Shown here piece by piece: positions 9,601-18,027 of a stretch of DNA of 21,246 nucleotides. The stretch's first letter is position 1, and the number at the start of each line of letters is the position of its first letter. The position numbers were made by a program, and so were the translations under genes. The stretch is from Penium margaritaceum (lineage: Eukaryota > Streptophyta > Zygnematophyceae > Desmidiales > Peniaceae). The notes under the pieces were generated by a model that was not told the DNA's origin, ran no database searches, and saw only the letters and a program-made list of their open reading frames with translations. The stretch spans positions 5,718 to 26,963 of the forward strand of contig SZWC01025950.1 in assembly GCA_023375785.1 (NCBI GenBank), in the 5' to 3' direction.

Positions 9601-9963
9601 ATCGTGAATGGTGATCCCGGCAGACTGGTCTATGTCGATGACCTTCTGGTCGTGTCCTCGTCCCTGGAGGCCGGGAAGGAGGCCAAGGCTGTCCTTGAGA
9701 CTGCCTATAGGATGAAGGACCTCAGTCCTGCATCGATGTTTCTTGGTATGGAGATTGTGCGAGATCGCAAACGTCAGACACTGTTGCTGTATTAGGCCCG
9801 ATACGCACGAGTCATGGGGGAGCGTTTCAGCAATCTCCTTGGTGCAGTGCCCACCGCTCCCACACCTCTTACACCCGATGGGCAGGATGCCTTGAAGATG
9901 GATGATCCCACACAGCTGGGGTAGACAGTGGACATGACCTAATACCTCCGTCTCATCGGATCT
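9601..9963 (+). pseudogene. pol: Reverse transcriptase remnant of element B, fingers and palm deleted
   Basis: The frame passes from the linker straight into VYVDDLL (catalytic Asp pair 9637-9642), then MKDLSPASMFLGMEI, with stops at 9793, 9922 and 9940. Compared with element C, about 1 kb of RT upstream of the YVDD motif is missing: no EAL-DADAW start, no KARLVVKGY, no TFAPV and no SLYGLKQSP. The junction lies near 9622-9630, after GTGATCCCGGCA, a string found at the matching place before the RT in element C. The deletion keeps the frame, so linker and RT tail read as one protein. No DNA synthesis could come from this copy. Confidence 0.88.
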
Positions 9964-10614
9964 GTGATGAACCTGGCCACTACCACACGTCTTGACATCG
10001 CTTTTGCTGTCAACCTCCTCCCTCAGTTCTCGCAGGCTCCACGTACCACAGCCCTTCACGCGGCTATGCGAGTGGTGCGGTACATGGTCTCCACGCCATA
10101 CCTCGGACTCTACTTTCGTCGGCAGTGTTTGATGGTCCTTGACGGCTACACTGACAACGACTGGGCCTGGAGTCCACATGGACGCAGCCGTACTCGCTAC
10201 GTGTTCCTGCTCGGTGGTACCCCTCTGTCTTGGCGTAGTGGGAATCAGGGCTGCATCGTACGTAGCTTGTCAGAGGCAAAGTATGTTGCTTTGGGCGTAG
10301 GGGCTGCTGAGGCGGTGTGGCTGCAGCGCCTGTTTCTTCAGCTTGGTCAGTCAGTGCCTGCCATTGTGCTTCGTTGCGACAACCAGAGTGCTCTCGCCAT
10401 TGCGGAGAACTCCGGTGTCTTTCACGCTTGCACAAGGCACATTGCGGTTGAGCATCACTTTGTGTGTGATCTGGTGGAGCGATACGTGATCTCCGTCATG
10501 TGGGTAGGCACTGACATGCAGCGTGCTGATTTCTTCACGAAGGTACTAGCTCGCGGAAAAATCCTAGTGGCCATTCATTCTGTTGGGCTTCATCCCATGC
10601 CAGAGAGTGGTTGA
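9964..10614 (+). pseudogene. pol: RT C-terminus and RNase H of element B
   Basis: This is open for 216 codons, to a TGA before the 3' untranslated part. TTTRLDIAFAVNLL matches the copia TRPDI motif, with Pro changed to Leu. RNase H follows with its acidic residues in place: GYTDNDW (about 10144-10164), SLSEAKY (about 10267-10287) and RCDNQSALAIA (about 10374-10400). The copia C-terminal signature RHIAVEHHFVCDLVE, then ADFFTK, is also present. RNase H removes the RNA strand during reverse transcription. This is the only complete RNase H in the window, since element C has lost the core, but the stops upstream cut it off from the rest of pol. Confidence 0.88.
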
Positions 10615-10707
10615 GTGTGGGATGTGTGTTCGTGTCCCATCCGTTTTACACTCACTATTGTACTTGTCCCAGTGCTACACGTGTATGGACATGCGTACCA
10701 TCGGGTC

Positions 10708-10716
10708 ATGGGGGAG
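10708..10716 (+). other. Polypurine tract of element B
   Basis: ATGGGGGAG sits directly before the 3' LTR start TGTTGCGATT, identical to the tract in element C (19845-19853). It is the expected RNase H-resistant primer for plus-strand synthesis. Confidence 0.85.
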
Positions 10717-11354
10717 TGTTGCGATTTGTGACGTTCTTGTATAGTCTACTGTGACCACATGGCCGCGTCCATACTCGTGCAGATCCCTGAGGCGGGCCCT
10801 GGTGATACCGGTGCGACAACTGGCGGCGGACTACCAGCTTGCAACTGGCCGACTACCGTTGCAGAGGCCCGGACACTGCCGGGACTCCCTGTTGTTTTTT
10901 CCTACAGCTTGCAGGAGTTTTTTTGGCGAACTGGCCATGAGCCCTATTTCCATGTTTTTGCATCGCGTGTCCACCGTCTGATGATGGATGCATGCATGTG
11001 ACCAGTCGTAGCGTCCGTTTTATGATCATGTACGTCTAGGTTTAGACGGCGTAGCATTCTGACATGTGTGCGCAGAGTTATGGCCAAAACAGTGGTTTTG
11101 GGCCGGTTTTAGGACAGCTCTTGGACCGCCGCGTGCGACACCCGCTGTGCGTCATGGCAGGTATTTATGCCATGGACCTATGATTTGTCATTTCTCTTTG
11201 CAAATGCTATTGAAGCATTCAGACACTTTGCCTTGTGTCCCCTAGCCAAACTCTTGCCAGTGCGTGCACGACTTGTGAATGTCGTCATCGTTTGATCAGG
11301 CACTGACGCCTGGTCAACGGGAGTGTTGCTAGGAATCTTCCTTGCATCTTCTCA
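10717..11354 (+). repeat. 3' LTR of element B
   Basis: This 638-bp LTR begins TGTTGCGATTTGTGACG and ends CATCTTCTCA. It keeps CATGCATG (10991-10998), the GGCCAAAAC/GTTTTGGGCC hairpin (about 11081-11105) and TATTTATG (11162-11169). It is closer to the LTRs of element C than to its own 5' LTR at several diagnostic sites, for example CCCCTAGCCAAACT. Confidence 0.92.
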
Positions 11355-11661
11355 GGCGTAACCTTCTGACATGTTTACGCTGTGTTACAGCCAAAGCAGT
11401 GGTTTTGGGCCGGTTTGAGGACAGACCTTGTGTTGTCGCGTGCGACACCCCCCGTGCGCCGCGGCGGGTACATATGCCATAGACCTGTCGTTTGTCATTT
11501 CTCTCTGCAAATGCTATTGAAGCATTAGGACACTACGACTTATGTCTCCTAGCCAGACCCTTGCCGTCATGTGTACAACTTGTGACTGTTGTCACCGTTT
11601 GATGGGGCACTGACGCCCAGACAGCGACTGTGCCGCTAGGACGCTTGTATGCATCTTCTCA
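11355..11661 (+). repeat. Partial LTR (3' half) joined to element B
   Basis: Starting with GGCGTAACCTTCTGACATG and ending CATCTTCTCA, this 307-bp piece matches the second half of the family LTR, corresponding to 11047-11354 of the adjacent LTR. It has no first half and no internal region. At some sites it agrees with the 5' LTR at 4357-4999 and not with the adjacent 3' LTR (TCTCCTAGCCAGACCCTTGCC). It looks like what remains of an older LTR that was the target of, or recombined with, the element now ending at 11354. Confidence 0.88.
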
Positions 11662-11897
11662 CCCCCTCGCCCACCGCTCGTAGGGATGTGACATTGCAAG
11701 AGAGGGGACTGTGAGGGACACAATTGTACGATTAATTCATGAAAGATATGGCCACAAATGCCAAGAGAAAAAAGTGAATGGATTCGGAAAAGAGAGAAGA
11801 TATTGTCAGTGAGTGCGGTTCCACCGTTCTTAGGCACCATTTTGTCTGGGTGTGCATGGAGTAAAGGACTCCATACCCACCCATGTGAAGAAAGCAG

Positions 11898-11989
11898 GAC
11901 TTGGGACCAAATGAATCTCCACTTAGTTACCAACAAGCACGGCGAGGTATGGTCAATCGGGGTCGTTTTTGTGCACTGCCAAATGAGTG
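11898..11989 (+). pseudogene. Possible protein-kinase-like exon fragment
   Basis: The frame containing this stretch reads TNKHGEVWSIGVVF followed by MSG and a stop. This resembles protein kinase subdomains VIII-IX, whose usual form is DVWSLGV; the normally invariant Asp would be Glu here. An AG (11896-11897) precedes it, and GTTAGT, a fair splice donor, follows at 11990, so a 92-nt exon is conceivable. There is no APE motif, no catalytic loop and no neighbouring exon that I recognise. It may be a decayed exon or chance. Confidence 0.22.
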
Positions 11990-12052
11990 GTTAGTTTTGC
12001 ATCATCTCGAACACCATGCCATATCCAATACCCTTTATTAGTCTCCCTCGAG

Positions 12053-12057
12053 GTAGA
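12053..12057 (+). repeat. Left target-site duplication of element C (GTAGA)
   Basis: GTAGA precedes the LTR start at 12058 and is repeated exactly at 20491-20495 after the 3' LTR. Five bases is the usual length made by copia integrases. Confidence 0.9.
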
Positions 12058-12693
12058 TGTTGTGATTTGTGACGTTCTTGTACAGTCTAATGTGACCACT
12101 CGGCCGTATCCATACTCGTGCAGATCCCTGAGGCGGGCCCTGGTGACACCGGTGCAACGACTAGCCGTGGACTACCAGCTTGGAGCTGGCCGGCTACCGT
12201 TCCAGAGCCCCCGACACTGTCGGGACTTCCTACTATTTCTTCTGCAGCTTGCAGGAGTTTTATGACGGACTGGCCATGAGCCCGATTTGCATGTTTTTGC
12301 ATTGCGTGTCCACCGTCTGATGATGGATGCATGCATGTGACCAGTCGTAGCGTCCATCTTGTGATTCTGCACATCTAGGTTCAGACGGCGGAGCATTTTG
12401 ACATGTGTGCGCAGAGATATGGCCAAAACCGTGGTTTCAAGCAGGTTTTAGGACACCACTTGGACCGCCGCGTGCGACACCCGATGTGCGCCGTGGCAGG
12501 TATTCATGCCATGGACCTGTCATTTGTCATCTCTCTCTGCAAATGCTACTGAAGCATTCAGACACTTTGCCTTGTGTCCCATAGCCAAACTCGTGCCGTT
12601 GCGTGCACGACTTGTGACTGTCGTCATCGTCTGATCAGGCACTGACGCCTGGTCAACGGGAGTGCTGCTAGGAAGCTTCCTTGCATCTTCTCA
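12058..12693 (+). repeat. 5' LTR of element C
   Basis: 636 bp, TGTTGTGATT...ATCTTCTCA, flanked by GTAGA on the left and the PBS on the right. CATGCATG is at 12330-12337. The TATA-like box reads TATTCATG (12501-12508), changed from TATTTATG. The LTR hairpin is eroded on its right arm (GTTTCAAGCAGG). Confidence 0.95.
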
Positions 12694-12705
12694 TGGTATC
12701 AGAGC
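12694..12705 (+). other. Primer-binding site of element C (initiator Met tRNA)
   Basis: TGGTATCAGAGC directly follows the 5' LTR with no gap. It is a perfect complement to the initiator Met tRNA 3' end used by plant copia elements. Confidence 0.93.
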
Positions 12706-12849
12706 AGTGCGACAGTTCTCACTGAGCTGCGCAGCAGAGACGCAGCAGAGCAGTAGTAGTTAGAGTCACCGCTGCAGCCGATCCACTCGGGCCTGTCGAA
12801 GACAACCGGTCGCCGTCGATGCAGTCCACACCCATCACGTGAGACCGTA

Positions 12850-12888
12850 GCAGCGGCGTTGCCACCGTGCCAGCAGCAACATAGCAGT

Positions 12889-12927
<39 letters not shown>

Positions 12928-13300
12928 GCAGCAGCAGCATCGTAGCTGCAACTACAGCAGCGTGTGGCGGCTGCAGCGAGTGCAGCCGCCGTCCGCAGCT
13001 GCAACGGCAGGCGCGGCAACAGCAGCGCAGCGACAGCAGCGGCGGCAGCACCAGAGCAGCAGCAGCAACGGCAGCCGCGGCAGCAGCAGCAGAACAGCAG
13101 CAGCTGTAGCAACAGCAGCGCAACAGCGGCAGCAGCAGCAGCGCACGGCGGCGGCAGCGAGCAGCAGCCGTAGCACGCAGCAGCAGCAGTGGCATTGCGC
13201 AGCCGCTGCTGCCATTGCTGTGCACGCAGCCACGCTGCTGCTGCTGCAGCTGACAGGACAGCTGCAGCAGCAGCTGAGCGGAAGCTGCTACGTAGCTTCC
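12850..13300 (+). repeat. CAG-rich leader tract of element C
   Basis: Imperfect CAG, GCA and GCGGCAG units, including a pure (AGC)12 run at 12891-12926. It follows about 130 bp of leader conserved with element B and lies upstream of gag. Frames on both strands are open here (up to 246 codons on the minus strand) purely from repeat composition. The same tract at the same place in three elements argues that it is a family feature rather than a chance expansion. Confidence 0.9.
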
Positions 13301-13408
13301 GTGCAGATTCCGCGCAGCTGCCGCAGAGCGGCTGCACATTTCTCTCGCGCAAAAGCGTGAGAGAAAACAAACAAAACAAACATGAAAAGGCAGGAGGGGG
13401 AATCAAGC

Positions 13409-13497
13409 TGACATCAGGATTTCTGCTTGCTGACGTCATCAGGACGTGCTGACGTCAGCAACCACCTGCCGACGTCAGCAACCACCTGCTGATGTCA
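13409..13497 (+). promoter_or_regulatory. Phased TGACGTCA palindrome array upstream of gag, element C
   Basis: Five motifs start at 13409 (TGACATCA), 13431 (TGACGTCA), 13450 (TGACGTCA), 13470 (CGACGTCA) and 13490 (TGATGTCA), spaced 22, 19, 20 and 20 bp. The last units form a tandem repeat of about 20 bp ending in CAACCACCTGC. TGACGTCA is the palindromic site of CREB/ATF and plant bZIP factors. Its position between leader and gag and its 20-bp (two helical turns) phase suggest a cooperative protein-binding site or structured leader RNA; both are inference. Confidence 0.6.
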
Positions 13498-13621
13498 GCA
13501 CCACACTTGGCCAAATTTTTTGCCAGACAGTCAAACACTGCCAGCATCTCAACTCCTCGAGAAACGCTGACGCTTTTGTAATCCAACAAACTTGACATGT
13601 CAATCCATACTGAGAGGTGAC

Positions 13622-15240
13622 ATGAACTCGTCCGACAACAAGGGGGAGGGGACAGGTGATCCCTCCTCTTCTTCTAGGGTCCTGAGCCCATGCTCGCAAG
13701 CCATTGAGGACCTGCGGAGCCAACATGATGAGATGCGTCGCCTACAGCGGGAGCAGACTGAGGCTATCCGCACGCTGACTGAGCTTCTGCGTGCCCAGTC
13801 CACGGTCCCACGGCAGGTTTCCGAGGGAGCTGCCATCGTCGCGGTCTCTACACAGCAGTCGGCTCAGGCACCCGTGACAGGAGCTAGACCTGTCCCACCA
13901 CCTCCTGACCTCCTGGATGATGATCCATTCATGCCAAGCATGACAGGCGACACCCCGGATCATGAGATTTGAGTTCTTCAGGAGCGCCTTAGTAAGTTGC
14001 AGACGGGCACCAGATCTCCTCGGTTTCCTCCGATACAATCATCACCCGACTATCCCGGTGACTATCCCCTTCCAAGAGACTTCCCCATCCCGCGTTCTCC
14101 TCGGCCTGCGGTTGCTCTCCCCACGGAGCGGCAACCCAAGGACTTTGAGACACCACCTCCACGGTACATCAGTGAGGACGGTTTCGACTGCTGGGAGATC
14201 CTCTTTCAGGTTTGGGCTACTTCAGAGGGAGTATGGCCCTACTACCACAGCCCGTATCAGCCTACAGACCCAGCACAAGTGCTGACAACAACCAGGGCAA
14301 TGCGCGGAATCCTCTATGCCATAACACGCGAGACCGTCGTCGATTTCCGCCCCTTCCTTGGCGAAGCCGGCACAGGCACCGGCGCCGATCCACGCGAAGG
14401 TTGGGATCTGGCCTTATCCTTGCTGGCCGCAGAGACGCACGCCACTCGTGTAGCACACATTCGTGCCTTCTACTCGCTCTGTCAGGGACCTGCAGAGCCT
14501 GCAACCGATTACTGGCGATGCGCCATGCGCATCTACACGCGCCTTGGGACCTCATGAGGCACACAGCTGTGGGCGCTCCGTACGATGATGCTCGGAGTTC
14601 GCCTTGAGTACACTGACATCTTCACACGGTACAGCGACGCTTTCCTAGAGCCCTTTTCAGCCACTCTGCAGCTTCTCTCCTGGGTGCATCACCTCTTCCT
14701 CCAGGTGACTTCAGCCCGCGAGGCAGCCGTGCCTCATCCGGGGACTTCTCTTGCTGCAGCAGTCATTGCATCACCACCATCTTCCCTCTTGTAGTCTCCT
14801 TCTTCATCCTCCATCACGTCCTCATCTTCCTCCTCCACTTCAGCCCCACCCACACCCACTCAGACACAGGGTGTTACGGCAGCAGCTCAGGGGAAGAAGA
14901 AGAAGGGGAAGCGTGGATCAGGTCAGCAGCAATCAAAGCACCAGTCGTCATCCAGTGGTAGTAGTGGACGTTCTGTTCACTGCTACAACTGTGGAGGCGC
15001 CCATCGCTACACCGAGTGACAGCAGCTGCTCGACTGGGCGCGGATTACTCGTGGGCTCCAGGCTCCACACACCCTCCGTTCCACGTCCAGCACGTCATCC
15101 TCGCCATCCTCCGGACGTGTGGCGGCCACGACTGCAATTGTTCCCGCTTCCTCACTCGCGAGTAGTAGTGATCCCGACCCACGCGACCGCACCATCGCTG
15201 AGCTCCGCCACCTTCTGGCGCTCCGCTTTCAAGGAGGTAT
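13622..15240 (+). pseudogene. gag: Gag (capsid plus zinc knuckle) of element C, stop-broken
   Basis: The chosen start is the ATG at 13622 (MNSSDNK), which aligns with the ATG of element B; an in-frame ATG also exists upstream, at 13592. The N-terminus has a charged, likely helical stretch (LRSQHDEMRRLQREQ) and a Pro-rich segment. The capsid core follows (LPTERQPKDFETP, DCWEILFQVWATSEGVWPYY, ETHATRVAHIRAFYSL). Stops interrupt one continuous frame at 13970 (element A has Arg), 14555 (element A has Gly), 14792 (TAG, shared with element B) and 15017. After 14794 come a Ser/Thr-rich linker, a Lys-rich patch and a zinc knuckle (CYNCGGAHRYTE, 14981-15019) whose last Cys is a TGA. Gag coats and packages element RNA. 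No frameshift is seen in this part. Confidence 0.88.
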
Positions 15241-16957
15241 GAGTGTGTTGTCATCGTCGGATGGTCCACGGACTGTCTATCCGTCCGTTCCTGTGGGTCG
15301 TGACGACGCGTGTGGGGGAGCAGAGTCAGCATGTGATGATGATGGGCCTGACTGCACTGATTGGGTTCTTGAGTCTCACCTTTGTGCCCTGCGTTGTTCC
15401 TCCCCACTTACGGCTCAGCGTCCCTCTGATGCTAAGTGTTCCATTGCCCATTGTACAATGATGTCCACCAGTCGTGACTCCGGTGGCACTTGGATCATCG
15501 ATTCTGGTGCCACTCATCACATGACGTGTCGTCGTAGTGATTTTGTTGTTTTCGGTCCTGTCACATCTGTCCGTTCCGTCCGTACAGGCTATGGTCAGTC
15601 CTTGCAAGTCCATGGTGTTGGGGTTGTATGCTTTGATGGTCCGTCTGGCCCATTGTACCTTTCCCACGTGTTCTTTGTGCCTGATCTTCAGCTCAGCCTG
15701 CTTTCTGTGTGTGCCTTCACCCTGATGGGTCTCTCTGTGGAGCATACCGCAAACTCAGCGACTGTGACTGCTACAAACACTCGCAGCGTTGTCCTTCATG
15801 CCTCAGTCGTTGATGATCTGTATCGCATCTCTCGGACCTCCTCCCTTTGCTCTCCTTCCTCCTCCCGTCGGGTCTTTGTTACTGGTGTTTTGTCTCCGGA
15901 ACACCAGCGGTTGCTTCATCGCCGTCTGTGTCACGTGGACTCCGATAGTGTGTCAAAGCTCATTTGGACACAGCCAACTCTCGGTCTTGACGCGGCTTCT
16001 TTCGAGAAGCCACCCAAAATCGACTGTCTCTTTTGCGCTGAAGGGAAGATGCGCGGATGCACCTACCCTGACTCTCGTTCCTGAGCGCTTCGGCCTCTCG
16101 AGCTAGTTCACTCAGACCTTCTGAGTCCTCTTCCGTTCGAGTCCCTATGTGATCGGGGCTGGTATGTTCTGACTCTGACTGCTGACTTTACCCGGATGCG
16201 TTGGGTCTACAGCTTGCGTCAGAAGAGCGACGCCACCCTTGCGGTTTGACTTTGGCTAGTGATGGCCGAGCATCAGTCCCGTCACACGCTACATGCTTTC
16301 CGCCCGGATCGCGGCGGTGAGTTCCTTGGCGAGATGGACGGGTTCTTCGCTGAGCATGGGATTTCTCACCAGGTCTCCGCTCCTTCCACCCCTCAGCAGA
16401 ACGATGTTTCCGAGCACTGGAACCGCACCATGGAGGATGCGGTTCGCGCTATGCGGTCTGAGTGCGGTCTCCCTGAGTCCTTTGTCTTTGAGAGTTTCGC
16501 CTACATGACTTGGGTCTGGAACCACCTCCCGCACGGTCCGCTTCCGGACCATATTACATCGTATGAGCTCTGATTTGGACACCTTGCCGACCTTCGTCTC
16601 GCTCGCGTCTGGGGATCCTTGACCTCCGTGTGGTACACTGAGGACCAGCAGGGGTCCAAGGTCTCACTTCGGGGCCGCTTGTGTGCCTTCATAGGCATTT
16701 CCCCCCAGTCGAAGGCCTCGCCCTTCTGCGACCTTACTCGTCGTCGCGTCATTGAGTCACGCGACGCGCTCTTTTACGAGTCTCTCACCTACCGTGACCT
16801 GAATTCGATCACGACATTGGGTTCCGGAGCTCAGCGAGCGTCGGGCCCCACACCCTGTGCCCCTCTTGCAGCATCGCGAGTGGTGACCCCGGCACAAAGG
16901 CCCTTGGCCGAAGTGTCGCCACTGAGCTCACAGAGGTACATCCAGCGTGCCCCGTAG
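15241..16957 (+). pseudogene. pol: Protease and integrase of element C
   Basis: This lies in the same frame as Gag. The protease motif WIIDSGATHHM is intact (catalytic Asp at 15500-15502), followed by the typical VVCFDGPSGPLYL and VFFVPDLQLSLLS strands. The pre-integrase/zinc region shows HQRLLHRRLCHVDSD and CLFCAEGKM. Integrase catalytic residues are HSDLL (Asp at 16115), RPDRGGEF (Asp at 16307) and SEHWNRT (Glu at 16412). Stops fall at 16082 (Arg in B), 16247 (Cys in B), 16571 (Trp in B) and 16955. About 470 bp of Pro/Ser-rich linker present in element B is absent after about 16815. The frame of the RT is different, so a frameshift lies near 16880-16950. The protease matures the polyprotein; the integrase inserts cDNA and makes the 5-bp duplication. 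Confidence 0.9.
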
Positions 16958-17058
16958 GGCACGATCTCGTTACTCGTGAGTTCCACATCGCTTGTGATGC
17001 AGCAGCTGATCTTGTGGTGGTCAGGCCTAGCACCGAGGCGTGTGCCCTTGCCACGCAG

Positions 17059-17060
<2 letters not shown>

Positions 17061-17118
<58 letters not shown>
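17061..17118 (+). repeat. (CT)29 microsatellite inside pol
   Basis: This pure 58-bp CT run encodes alternating Leu-Ser between the integrase linker and the start of RT. The second copy after the N has (CT)16 at 17335-17366. The 26-bp difference is not a multiple of three, so the two lengths put the upstream sequence in different frames relative to RT. Confidence 0.95.
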
Positions 17119-17120
<2 letters not shown>

Positions 17121-17332
17121 GGCACCCGACCCCGGCACCCTGAGGGAAGCTCTCTCATCACATGATGCTGACGCTTGGCGCGCTACCTGCGAGAATGAGC
17201 TTCGCGCTATCCGAGAGCATAGAGTCTACGACCTTGTCGACCTTCCGACTGGGAGGAAGGCTATTCAGGTCAAGTGCGTCTTTCGCAAGACAGTGAAGCC
17301 GGATGGNCGAGGCGTGTGCCCTTGCCACGCAG

Positions 17333-17334
<2 letters not shown>

Positions 17335-17366
<32 letters not shown>
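17335..17366 (+). repeat. (CT)16 microsatellite, second copy
   Basis: This is the shorter version of the CT run at 17061, in the duplicated segment after the N at 17307. It is followed by the same ATGGCACCCGAC sequence. Confidence 0.95.
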
Positions 17367-17368
<2 letters not shown>

Positions 17369-18027
17369 GGCACCCGACCCCGGCACCCTGAGGGAAGCTC
17401 TCTCATCACATGATGCTGACGCTTGGCGCGCTACCTGCGAGAATGAGCTTCGCGCTATCCGAGAGCATAGAGTCTACGACCTTGTCGACCTTCCGAATGG
17501 GAGGAAGGCTATTCAGGTCAAGTGCGTCTTTCGCAAGAAAGTGAAGCCGGATGGCTCACTGGAACGCTACAAGGCGCGCTTGGTCGTCAAAGGGTACTTT
17601 CAGATTGAGGGCGTCAATTACACTGACACCTTTGCCCCTGTCGGCCGCATGACCTCACCTCGAGCTCTGTTCAGTGTAGTGGCTCAGCATGAGTGGGAAC
17701 TACACCAGATGGACGTGAACAATGCGTTCCTCCTTGGCTCTCTGGATGAGGAGATTTACGTGGCTCAGCCACCAGGCTTTGAGGACGGTGACAAGGTCTA
17801 GCGCTTGCGCAAGTCCTTGTACGGCCTCAAGCAGTCTCCGCGGTGTTGGAACCGGGAGATCACCGGCACTTTGACTCATGCGGGATATGTACAGAGTGAG
17901 GCAGATCCCTCTTTCTTCATCCTACCGACACCCGAGCGGTTCACCGCCATCCTGGTCTATGTCGATGACCTTCTCATCGCGTCTCCATCCCTCGAGGCCG
18001 TGAAGAAGGCCAACACAATCCTAGAGG

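Larger units (their letters stand above)
4357..11354 (+). mobile_element. Element B: degenerate Ty1/copia LTR retrotransposon
   Basis: The element is bounded by a 643-bp 5' LTR and a 638-bp 3' LTR. Between them lie a degraded PBS, a CAG-rich leader, a phased palindrome array, gag, protease, integrase, an RT remnant, RNase H and a polypurine tract. The flanking 5-mers, AGGAG (4352-4356) and GGCGT (11355-11359), do not match, so no target duplication is visible. The two LTRs differ far more than those of element C, and the 3' end abuts a second partial LTR; both suggest a recombinant structure. The frame from about 6480 to 10614 is continuous apart from point stops. Confidence 0.92.
11662..12057. 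other. Spacer between LTR remnant and element C
   Basis: About 400 bp of lower-GC, non-element DNA. It ends with GTAGA (12053-12057), the left copy of the element C target duplication, so it was contiguous with 20496 onward before that insertion. Only a weak kinase-like fragment is visible. Confidence 0.65.
17034..17554 (+). repeat. Tandem duplication across a single N, probable contig overlap
   Basis: 17034-17306 (273 bp) and 17308-17554 (247 bp) are the same sequence. The 26-bp difference is entirely the CT-repeat length (29 versus 16 units), plus two substitutions. Both copies end or begin exactly at the N. This is the pattern of two overlapping contig ends, or two alleles, placed side by side. 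Confidence 0.88.

Noticed and set aside
9535..10179. 214-codon minus-strand frame opposite RT/RNase H of element B, and the similar one at 17974-18459
   Set aside because: They lie antisense to clearly recognisable RT/RNase H coding sequence and resemble each other only because the sense strands are homologous.
12699..13439. 246-codon minus-strand open frame across the CAG tract of element C, and similar frames at 902-1462 and 5200-5618
   Set aside because: The translations are poly-Ala/Leu/Cys/Gln low complexity, several frames on both strands are open at once, and all coincide with the trinucleotide-rich leader. They are repeat composition, not genes.
13970..16573. Recoding of TGA as a sense codon in element C
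   Set aside because: Many stops in the frame are TGA, but the aligned residues in A and B are Arg, Gly, Cys and Trp, not one amino acid, and TAG and TAA stops also occur. Ordinary point decay explains it.
17034..17554. A true tandem duplication of the RT start in element C
   Set aside because: The copies meet exactly at a single N and differ mainly in microsatellite length, which fits contig overlap better.
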